Assembly: GCA_964544085.1 (NCBI GenBank)
Contig: CAZIZT010000007.1
Coordinates: forward strand, 62,001 to 126,000
Reading direction: 5' to 3'
DNA: 64,000 nucleotides
Source of the DNA: CAZIZT01 sp964544085
GTDB lineage: Bacteria > Campylobacterota_A > Desulfurellia > Desulfurellales > Hippeaceae
The position numbers and the translations under genes were made by a program. This document shows, one piece after another, positions 1-6,217 of the stretch. The notes under the pieces were generated by a model, which searched no databases, was not told the DNA's origin, and saw only the letters and a list, made by a program, of their open reading frames with translations. Position 1 is the stretch's first letter. Every line of letters starts with the position of its first letter.

Positions 1-242
1 ATCTCTTCCCCTGTTTCCTCAATATCAACATCCCTCTTCTGCTGAGTTTTTCCCACAGGCATCTTATCCGTGTCGATTATGTCTATGTCCATATCGTCGC
101 ACGTTTCAAGGAGTGTATCGATCTCGTCAACGCTGATTCCCTCTGGCAACAGATCGTTGATCTCATCATAGGTAACGTAACCCTTTTTCCTGCCTTCATC
201 TATCAGCTTATCAAAGATCTTCTGGCTCAATTCCCTTTCCAT
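1..242 (-). CDS. rpoD: RNA polymerase primary sigma factor RpoD, N-terminal part (runs off the window)
   Basis: Partial gene; only the first 80 codons lie in the window. The translation begins MERELSQKIFDKLIDEG and continues with GYVTYDEINDLLPEG and a run of acidic residues (DDMDIDIID). This is the region 1.1 fold of primary sigma-70 factors, which keeps free sigma off DNA; the TYDEINDLLP signature is what I recognise. The ATG at 242 has a good ribosome site (AAGGGGAG, about 6 nt away) and overlaps the end of mobA by 16 nt, so the two are probably translated from one transcript. The core-binding and promoter-recognition regions are outside the window. Confidence 0.9.
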   Translation of the reverse strand, partial: MERELSQKIFDKLIDEGRKKGYVTYDEINDLLPEGISVDEIDTLLETCDDMDIDIIDTDKMPVGKTQQKRDVDIEETGEE

Positions 243-832
243 ACTGCACTCCCCTTCAATACAATATCTTTAATATCTGTAGGGTAATTTACGTTCCTGA
301 CCGACTGATCTATATTGCAGGTAAAATCCGAGACAAACCTTACCCCTTCTGTGCCAATGGCTTCAAGAATTTTATGCCTTCCACTCTGGACGGCCTTTTC
401 AAGCCTGGGCAAAAGGGATCTACTGTAAAAGGCATGCAATGGATGGTGTTTGCCGTCCGTAACAGGCATTACGCACATATCACCGGGCTCAACAGAACTG
501 TAGAGCTCAAGGATACACTCACTCTCAAGCAACGGCATGTCACAGGCACAAACAAACGATAGGGTGTTTTTAGCACACTTCAAGCCCACCCTTATACCTT
601 CCACAGGACCGAAGTCCTCTCTCTCGTCTTCCAGGATTTCGAGGTTCCCATATTTAGTAATTTGGGCATACTTCGTCCGTTTGTCAACCACAAGTATGAT
701 GTTTTCACTCAGTGGCAAAAGCTTCTCAAGGATATGTTCTATCAACATCTTTGAGCCTATTTTCAAGAATGCCTTATCGGTTCCCATTCTTTTTGATTTA
801 CCGCCACAAAGAACAATACAGGAAAAGGCCAT
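227..832 (-). CDS. mobA: Molybdenum cofactor guanylyltransferase MobA
   Basis: Transfers GMP from GTP to molybdopterin to make the guanine dinucleotide form of the cofactor. The N-terminus has the nucleotidyltransferase signature CIVLCGGKSKRMGTDKA, followed by DFGPVEGI and the metal-binding CACDMPLL. The 201-residue length is normal. Two starts are possible: ATG at 832, chosen because the conserved strand begins right after it, or an in-frame TTG at 847. The 3' end overlaps rpoD by 16 nt. The presence of MobA implies molybdo- or tungsto-enzymes of the MGD type in this organism. No promoter could be assigned with confidence in the short divergent gap before the next gene. Confidence 0.9.
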   Translation of the reverse strand: MAFSCIVLCGGKSKRMGTDKAFLKIGSKMLIEHILEKLLPLSENIILVVDKRTKYAQITKYGNLEILEDEREDFGPVEGIRVGLKCAKNTLSFVCACDMPLLESECILELYSSVEPGDMCVMPVTDGKHHPLHAFYSRSLLPRLEKAVQSGRHKILEAIGTEGVRFVSDFTCNIDQSVRNVNYPTDIKDIVLKGSAVWKGN

Positions 833-1020
833 ACCCCACCAGCGCAAAGGGTAATTTTAGCCACCTGCCTCCATTTTTCAACCCTTTTTTTCACAAAGAA
901 GAGGAATTACACTACAAAACATCAAGATGGTAAATTACTGCCAAATTTTGATAGACAAAAACATTAGACGTTATCTACTATCCTGTTTTCTCATAAAAAT
1001 ATCTATCATCCTTCTTTAAC

Positions 1021-1049
1021 TTGCCAATTTATGTTTTATTAGCTATATT
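1021..1049 (+). promoter_or_regulatory. Sigma-70 type promoter for the secreted DUF302-like gene
   Basis: TTGCCA at 1021-1026, a 17-base spacer, and TATATT at 1044-1049. It lies about 70 nt before the start codon at 1118. The rest of the divergent interval 833-1020 is AT-rich and shows no gene; a separated inverted pair TGATAGA/TCTATCA (949-955, 1002-1008) is the only other structure seen. Confidence 0.6.
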
Positions 1050-1117
1050 GTAGGTGTTATGGTGCAGTTAGATAGCAAAAAAACGAACCCAATAAAACCA
1101 GTGTTTGGAGGTGAATT

Positions 1118-1990
1118 ATGTTCAAAAGGGTATTTTTTGTCTTGGTGGCATTACTGTTTTTTGCCTCGGCCGCCAACGCAGCCAAGTTACAGACTTTCGA
1201 GCTGGTTGGTACCATCTCAAATCAACCACATGCCAATGTAGTGAAGGCCGTTCAGGACACGCTCTCTAAGAGTTTCAAAATCATTGCAACCTACAACCCG
1301 GGCGACTTACCAAATGCAACGGTTATCATTCTGTCCGATCCGTCGTACTACAAGGTAGTTAACAGCGTGGATAAGAATGCCTTTTTTGGTATCCCTTTAA
1401 GGGTTGGCGTTCTAACACTAAAAGGCACAACGCAGATCAGTTTTGTCAACCCAAACTACGTGATGGCTGCTTTCTCAAAAAGCGACAAGATGGCTGATGC
1501 AGCCGCAAAGGAGTTTAACAAACTGTTAGACACACTGAAACAAACTCCTGGCATTAAGGTGGAAGCCAAACTCTACGGATACTCCTCATCAAGAAGTGTC
1601 CTTTCAAGCTGGAATATGATGGGTAAAAGCCTTTATACACTCATTACCATTAAGAAGTTTGACTCCAACCAGAAAGCAAAAGAGGCGCTGGATAAGGCAC
1701 TCGCAGCTAATAAGAATGGGTGGAAGAAGGTTTACGAGGTAGATCTACAGAAGGCGATCGTTATCGGTGTAAGCAAGCCATCTGTTGAAAAGACATCATT
1801 TGATATTGGGGGTATAAACCACCTTACAGCATTTCCCATCGAGCTTCTTATCAAAGATGGTAAGGTTATAGCGTTGCCTGAGATGTACAGGATGTCGCTC
1901 TACTTTATGGATGCCGGCATGGGCGCATTTATGGCACACATGTCGATGCCCGGTGAGATAGACGACTCCCTCCAGGAATTACTGAAGTAA
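1118..1990 (+). CDS. Exported protein with DUF302-like region, function unknown
   Basis: 290 residues. Residues 1-21 form a signal peptide with a hydrophobic core and an AANAA cleavage region, so the protein is probably periplasmic. Residues about 30-120 read like a DUF302 domain (a hydrophobic strand VIILSDPSYY, then a nucleophile-less IPLRVGVL segment and a SFVNPNYV strand). A second half (about 160-280) has its own alpha/beta pattern and ends with several methionines in MYRMSLYFMDAGMGAFMAHMSMP, a stretch that could be membrane- or metal-facing. A strong ribosome site (GGAGGTG) precedes the ATG. It is monocistronic, closed by a terminator at 2011-2040. The assignment to DUF302 is by eye and no biochemical role can be given. 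Confidence 0.75.
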   Translation: MFKRVFFVLVALLFFASAANAAKLQTFELVGTISNQPHANVVKAVQDTLSKSFKIIATYNPGDLPNATVIILSDPSYYKVVNSVDKNAFFGIPLRVGVLTLKGTTQISFVNPNYVMAAFSKSDKMADAAAKEFNKLLDTLKQTPGIKVEAKLYGYSSSRSVLSSWNMMGKSLYTLITIKKFDSNQKAKEALDKALAANKNGWKKVYEVDLQKAIVIGVSKPSVEKTSFDIGGINHLTAFPIELLIKDGKVIALPEMYRMSLYFMDAGMGAFMAHMSMPGEIDDSLQELLK

Positions 1991-2010
1991 CCTGCTCCAA
2001 TAAAGAAACT

Positions 2011-2040
2011 AAAAAGGACCGACACTGTCGGTCCTTTTTT
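2011..2040 (+). terminator. Rho-independent terminator
   Basis: GGACCGAC / GTCGGTCC (2016-2023 with 2027-2034) with a three-base loop, extended by A/T pairs and followed by a T run 2035-2040. The A run before it makes it able to act on either strand. It separates the two DUF302-like genes. Confidence 0.9.
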
Positions 2041-2062
2041 ATTATCTACCTGAAATTTTCCA

Positions 2063-2098
2063 TTGGACACATTGCAAATTAAAACTTAATATTAAGTT
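2063..2098 (+). promoter_or_regulatory. Promoter with a 16-bp perfect palindrome over its -10
   Basis: TTGGAC at 2063-2068, an 18-base spacer and TAATAT at 2087-2092. The -10 box lies inside the perfect palindrome AACTTAATATTAAGTT (2083-2098), which has the shape of an operator for a dimeric repressor. It serves the DUF302 gene at 2126. Confidence 0.55.
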
Positions 2099-2125
2099 AA
2101 GGAATATAAATGAAGGAGGTGTGCT

Positions 2126-2563
2126 ATGAGTGAGGAGCTGTTGAAACCGGTACTTACAAGCGGACTTACTGTTTCCATACGCAGCCCTAAGGATTTCGAT
2201 CAAACATGTAAAGCAATAGAAGAAGTGGTGGGCAAAACACCTGAAAAGGGATGGGGCTTCCCATTTGAAAAATGGGAGTTCTATAAGGTATTTGAATCAA
2301 GAAATCTGATACCAGACGGCTTTAAGCGTCTAAGAGTGTACTTTCTATGCAATGCATCTGTAGCAAAAAAACTGATAGAGGCAAATAACAGTATGGTGGG
2401 TATCATGCCCTGCTCATGGGCTGTATATGAGAAGGATGATGGTGTTTATATTGCAAAGTTAAATATGCAGTTCTTGCAGGATCTTTATGATAGTCCAATA
2501 AAGGAAGCTTTCAAAGAAGTGGAGGAAGCAGAAAGTCGTATGTTGAGACGTGTTTTGAGTTAA
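2126..2563 (+). CDS. DUF302 family protein
   Basis: 145 residues, cytoplasmic (no signal peptide). The core GIMPCSWAVYEKDDGVYIAK followed by LNMQFLQDLYD is the typical DUF302 ending, with the usual proline-cysteine before the central strand. The family is widespread in anaerobes but has no established function. The ribosome site GGAGGTG is strong. The gene stands alone between a terminator and dnaA, and its promoter carries a palindrome, so it looks individually regulated. The neighbour at 1118 may be a distant, exported relative. Confidence 0.85.
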   Translation: MSEELLKPVLTSGLTVSIRSPKDFDQTCKAIEEVVGKTPEKGWGFPFEKWEFYKVFESRNLIPDGFKRLRVYFLCNASVAKKLIEANNSMVGIMPCSWAVYEKDDGVYIAKLNMQFLQDLYDSPIKEAFKEVEEAESRMLRRVLS

Positions 2564-2605
2564 ATAGCGCCAGAATCTAACGATAAAAGAAAGCGATGTG
2601 AGCTG

Positions 2606-2634
2606 TTGAATATGGCTGTGTAATTTCATATAAT
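2606..2634 (+). promoter_or_regulatory. dnaA promoter, predicted to give a leaderless mRNA
   Basis: TTGAAT at 2606-2611, a 17-base spacer, and a perfect TATAAT at 2629-2634. The expected transcription start (about 7 nt downstream, 2641-2642) coincides with the dnaA GTG start codon at 2642. No Shine-Dalgarno sequence precedes that codon and an in-frame stop lies at 2621. Confidence 0.7.
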
Positions 2635-2641
2635 CCACCCT

Positions 2642-3895
2642 GTGTGGAAAGAGGTAATAGAGCGTCTGCGAAAAACGATAGATACAGAAGATCTCGAGAA
2701 GATAAACCTCATTGAACCCAAAAATGTGGATTCTAACCTTGTCAGTCTGATTATTCCAACCACCGAAATCAAAGAGCTCATCAGAAAGAAATACTGGAAT
2801 GAATTTAAAGCCATTCTTGAAGAACTCTTCGGTGTCGTCCCGGATATAAAACTGCTTGTAAAAAAGGAAAATGAAACAAACCTTAATCCGAAGTACTGTT
2901 TTGAGAATTTCATAACCGGACCAAGCAATCAGATGGCTTACGCTGCGGCTTACGCCGTAAGTGAGAATCCTGCTAAAGCCTATAACCCGCTGTTTATCTA
3001 TGGTGGTGTGGGACTTGGAAAAACCCATCTTTTACATGCAATTGGTAATGCAATGGTAAAGAAAAATCCTTCAATAAGGGTACTTTACATATCAACAGAG
3101 GAATTTACAAACGAGCTAATCAACTCCATTCAATATAAACGAATGGCCCAATTTAGATCCAAGTATAGGAACCTCGACTGTCTACTTATTGATGATATAC
3201 AATTCATCTCATCCAAAGAACGCACCGGTGAGGAGTTTTTCTACACATTCAACACCTTATACGAGAATCATAAACAGATCGTCATTACAAGCGATAAACC
3301 TCCAAACGAGATCCCGGACATCGAAGAGAGACTAAAGTCGAGATTTGGGTGGGGGTTAACTGTAGATATACAGCCACCGGAATTTGAGACACGTATTGCG
3401 ATAATCAACAAAAAAGCAGAACTATTCAACCTCAAACTTGAGCCAGATGTGGTTAGATTCATCGCCTCCAATATTAGCTCCAATGTAAGAGAGATTGAAG
3501 GAGCATTGATCAAAATATCGGCATATAAATCCATTATGAAACGAAATATCACACTAAAACTTGTAGAGAGTATTCTTCAAGACATAGTTTTAAGAAAGGA
3601 AAAAATGCTCACAGCGGAAAACATACAGAAAACTGTCGCAAAACACTTTAACATCTCTGTTGATGAGCTAAAATCACAAAAGCGAATTAAAAAAATACTT
3701 ATACCACGCGAGGTTGCAATGTACCTGACAAGGAAGCTCACAAAGAATTCACTGCCGGAAATAAAAGCAAAATTCGGCGTAAAAAGTCACGCTACAATTA
3801 TAAATGCATGCAGGAAAATCGAAAAAGAGATAGCTAACAACCCCGAACTAAAGAAAAAGGTAGAGGAAATAGAAAAAGAGATCAACGATGTCTAA
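2642..3895 (+). CDS. dnaA: Chromosomal replication initiator DnaA
   Basis: 417 residues. Opens the origin and loads the replicative helicase. Domain I is at the N-terminus (WKEVIERLRKTID), followed by a very short linker. The AAA+ module starts near residue 80 (YCFENFITGPSNQMAYAAA), with Walker A GGVGLGKTHL, Walker B LLIDDIQFI, sensor region IEERLKSRFGWGL and the sensor-2 segment SNVREIEGAL. The C-terminal helix-turn-helix has PREVAMYLTRKLT and the DnaA signature KSHATIINACRKIEKE. It is shorter than most homologues (about 440-460) because the domain II linker is small. The start must be GTG 2642: the frame is closed at 2621 and no other start codon lies between. dnaN follows after about 210 nt. 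Confidence 0.97.
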   Translation: MWKEVIERLRKTIDTEDLEKINLIEPKNVDSNLVSLIIPTTEIKELIRKKYWNEFKAILEELFGVVPDIKLLVKKENETNLNPKYCFENFITGPSNQMAYAAAYAVSENPAKAYNPLFIYGGVGLGKTHLLHAIGNAMVKKNPSIRVLYISTEEFTNELINSIQYKRMAQFRSKYRNLDCLLIDDIQFISSKERTGEEFFYTFNTLYENHKQIVITSDKPPNEIPDIEERLKSRFGWGLTVDIQPPEFETRIAIINKKAELFNLKLEPDVVRFIASNISSNVREIEGALIKISAYKSIMKRNITLKLVESILQDIVLRKEKMLTAENIQKTVAKHFNISVDELKSQKRIKKILIPREVAMYLTRKLTKNSLPEIKAKFGVKSHATIINACRKIEKEIANNPELKKKVEEIEKEINDV

Positions 3896-3983
3896 AAGTA
3901 CATCACAAATTAACACAAAAGAACATAAAAGCAGCATCAAAAGAAAGAAACCACACGGAGTTTTTAACAGGAAAGAGGTGAAA

Positions 3984-4082
3984 ATGACACAGAAATTGAC
4001 AGGTAAGAAGGTCAAAACCAAAACAAAAAACAGCGGTAGTGACATTCAAACCGGACTTACTACATCTACTACACTACTTTAA
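3984..4082 (+). CDS. Possible small basic peptide between dnaA and dnaN
   Basis: A 32-codon frame starting at an ATG preceded by GAGGTG (spacing 3). The product is rich in Lys and Thr (MTQKLTGKKVKTKTK...). The same frame is open back to an ATG at 3888 that overlaps the end of dnaA, giving 64 codons. No homology is recognised. The frame may simply reflect the A-rich composition of an origin-associated spacer. The interval 3896-4107 holds nothing else that looks coding. Confidence 0.2.
   Translation: MTQKLTGKKVKTKTKNSGSDIQTGLTTSTTLL
4056..4080 (+). other. Candidate origin-unwinding (DnaA-trio-like) repeat
   Basis: The run reads CTTACTACATCTACTACACT on the top strand; on the bottom strand this gives repeated TAG/TAA triplets (TAG, TAG-TAG, TAG-TAA) at near 3-base phasing. 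Such triplets are what DnaA uses to engage single strands in known origins. It sits in the 212-nt dnaA-dnaN spacer and is followed by an A-rich stretch. No convincing consensus DnaA box (TTATNCACA) was found next to it, so this is a weak call. Confidence 0.25.
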
Positions 4083-4107
4083 GAAAAAATAAAAAGGAGT
4101 GTGTGAA

Positions 4108-5211
4108 ATGTCAGAACAGATAAGAATCAAAGTGGATACATCAACCTTCTCAAAAGCAATAATGTACGCAAGTATGACAGCCGCAAAGGAAAAAGAAAAC
4201 GTACTTTCGAACATTCTAATCTCACCAACCGAATCAAAAATGACAATAATCTCGAGAAACTTCATACTCAAACTTACACAGGAAATCGATATAGAAAGCG
4301 ATTCCAGCACCTCATTTCTCGTGGATCCTTCCAAACTTTCGCAGATACTCAAAGAACTCAAAAACCCCGAAACAACCCTGGAACTGAACGAAGGAACCTT
4401 AAGAATAACCAACGGTTCATTCAAGGCAACACTAAAAACAATAAGCAGCGACCTGTACCCTTACGAAGAACCAGAAGAAAGAAAAGTCGTAACGACAATT
4501 GAATTTGGAAAACTAAAACACATGTTCAGAATAGCCTCCGTCTATCCTGATAAGAAGGATCTATCCCGGGAGTTCACCGGTGTTTATGTTGAAACTGCAC
4601 CCGACACATTCAAATGTGTAGCTACAGACCACTTCAGGTTGATCAATATAAATACACAAAATGAAAATGAACAGATAACAAACTTTATAACGGAAAACGC
4701 AATGGCTACACTTATACCTAAGCTGGATATCGAGGGAGAGGTTAATATTAAATTAGGCAACAACACCGCCGAGATCAGCACGGAGAACTTTGCATTGGAG
4801 TCCAAAATAATCAAAGGTAACTTCCCACCGTATGAGAGTATTCTACTGAAGGATGACGATAACATAATTACAATTGATCGCGACGAGATGATTGGTGCAA
4901 TCAGAAGGGTCTCTGTTGCAAATAGTGCAAACGAGGTTAAATTAACAATAATTCAAAGTGATAGAGTAATCACTGTCGAGGCTGAAAACCAGGAGGGTGA
5001 AAACGCTAAAGACACAGTAAAAATCGTGGAATCAAATAGCGACAACGACCTCGAAATAAAACTCAACTCAAGATTTCTGCTTACATTCCTTAATCAGGTT
5101 CCCACAGAGAGTGTGGAGTTTTTCTATAGAAGCGCAGAAGAACCAATAATGCTTAGATCAAAGGATGAATCCTTTACCTATAATTATGTGATGACGCCTA
5201 TTACAGAGTAA
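4108..5211 (+). CDS. dnaN: DNA polymerase III beta sliding clamp DnaN
   Basis: 367 residues, the normal clamp length, with the three-domain repeat. Recognisable segments are the N-terminal IRIKVDTSTFSKAI, the middle-domain FTGVYVETAPDTFKCVATDHFRL and the C-terminal NYVMTPI, which matches the usual MP(V/M) ending with Thr and Ile instead. The ATG at 4108 is chosen over the upstream in-frame GTG at 4099 because AAGGAG lies 7 nt before it. The clamp tethers polymerase and repair factors to DNA. recF follows 7 nt later, so dnaN and recF are one transcript. The gene is markedly A- and C-rich on the coding strand compared with gyrB onward. Confidence 0.97.
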   Translation: MSEQIRIKVDTSTFSKAIMYASMTAAKEKENVLSNILISPTESKMTIISRNFILKLTQEIDIESDSSTSFLVDPSKLSQILKELKNPETTLELNEGTLRITNGSFKATLKTISSDLYPYEEPEERKVVTTIEFGKLKHMFRIASVYPDKKDLSREFTGVYVETAPDTFKCVATDHFRLININTQNENEQITNFITENAMATLIPKLDIEGEVNIKLGNNTAEISTENFALESKIIKGNFPPYESILLKDDDNIITIDRDEMIGAIRRVSVANSANEVKLTIIQSDRVITVEAENQEGENAKDTVKIVESNSDNDLEIKLNSRFLLTFLNQVPTESVEFFYRSAEEPIMLRSKDESFTYNYVMTPITE

Positions 5212-5218
5212 AACCACA

Positions 5219-6217
5219 ATGCACCTCAAAGCCATACGGTTGATCAACTTTAGAAGCTTCGACCTATTCGAGCGAGCTTTTAATAAGACAAACATTATTT
5301 ATGGTAGAAATGCATCGGGAAAAACAAATCTTATTGAAGGGATATACACCATACTGAACGGACACTCATTCCTAAGAAGAAACACTCCACTAAAAAAAGA
5401 CCCAGAGAAAGAAACCGTTCTATATGGATTCGTTGATGAGAGAGAAATAAAGATAAGAATCTCAAACAGGGAAAAGCAAATTAGAGTAAATGGTAAGAAA
5501 AGCGACATAATCACACTAAAAAGGGAGTTTCCAACACTGCTGTACTCCATAGAGACATTCCTATCATTTAGAAGCAAAGCTTATATACTATCTCTACTTG
5601 ATAGAACTGCCTTTATAGACGACGAAACGGTAGCCGATCTGCTGGTTGAATACAGAAAACTCAAACGTGTAAAGCAATCTGCTTTAAGGAGTACAAAAAA
5701 AGATATCAATCTACTGGAAGTAACAAACAGACGGCTTATCGAAATCATAAACCGTATATTTGCTCTAAGAAAAGAGGCTCTGGATAATCTTGAAGGATTT
5801 ATATCTGAAGCATGCGATACACTTAAACTTGGAAACATAAAAACCGTATTTAGTTACTCAACGATTAATACGAACCCCGCAAAAAAGGAGATAGCCACTG
5901 GTAGATCGCTCCTTTCACTGCAGAGGTGTGATATTCAGCTAATACTAAACGGCAAAGAGCTATTTGTATTCTCATCTGTTGGTGAGAAAAAAATGGCTCT
6001 ACTTGCAATAATAGTTGCAATTGCACGCTATTACAACAGAAAAAAACAACCCATCCTCCTTGTGGATGATCTTGAAGGAGACTTAGACGAGGGCTTCAGA
6101 AAAAGGGCCCTCGATCTTCTTTTATCCCTTCCAAATCAGCTATTTTTGACAACTCTTGGAGAATATTTGTATAATGAGCACAATATTATAAGGCTTGATG
6201 GGGGACAGACACATTGA
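5219..6217 (+). CDS. recF: Recombination/replication repair protein RecF
   Basis: 332 residues, a little short of the usual 350-370. SMC-like ATPase that loads recombinase at gaps. The N-terminus is MHLKAIRLINFRSFD, the typical RecF start, with Walker A GRNASGKTNLIEG, the ABC signature region FSSVGEKKM and Walker B PILLVDDLEGDLDE. The middle (about 120-230) is the helical arm. The start ATG has no clear ribosome site and probably relies on coupling to dnaN, whose stop is 7 nt upstream. Its stop overlaps the gyrB start. Confidence 0.95.
   Translation: MHLKAIRLINFRSFDLFERAFNKTNIIYGRNASGKTNLIEGIYTILNGHSFLRRNTPLKKDPEKETVLYGFVDEREIKIRISNREKQIRVNGKKSDIITLKREFPTLLYSIETFLSFRSKAYILSLLDRTAFIDDETVADLLVEYRKLKRVKQSALRSTKKDINLLEVTNRRLIEIINRIFALRKEALDNLEGFISEACDTLKLGNIKTVFSYSTINTNPAKKEIATGRSLLSLQRCDIQLILNGKELFVFSSVGEKKMALLAIIVAIARYYNRKKQPILLVDDLEGDLDEGFRKRALDLLLSLPNQLFLTTLGEYLYNEHNIIRLDGGQTH

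Noticed and set aside
949..1008. Inverted pair TGATAGA / TCTATCA
   Set aside because: Separated by 46 bases in AT-rich sequence; likely chance.
2643..2651. DnaA-box-like TGTGGAAAG at the dnaA start
   Set aside because: Only 7 of 9 positions match the consensus and there is a single copy; not enough for an origin box.
3888..3983. Extension of the small dnaA-dnaN frame back to ATG 3888
   Set aside because: Overlaps the dnaA stop, weak ribosome site, Lys/Ser-rich translation typical of A-rich spacer; not supported beyond the possible short form.
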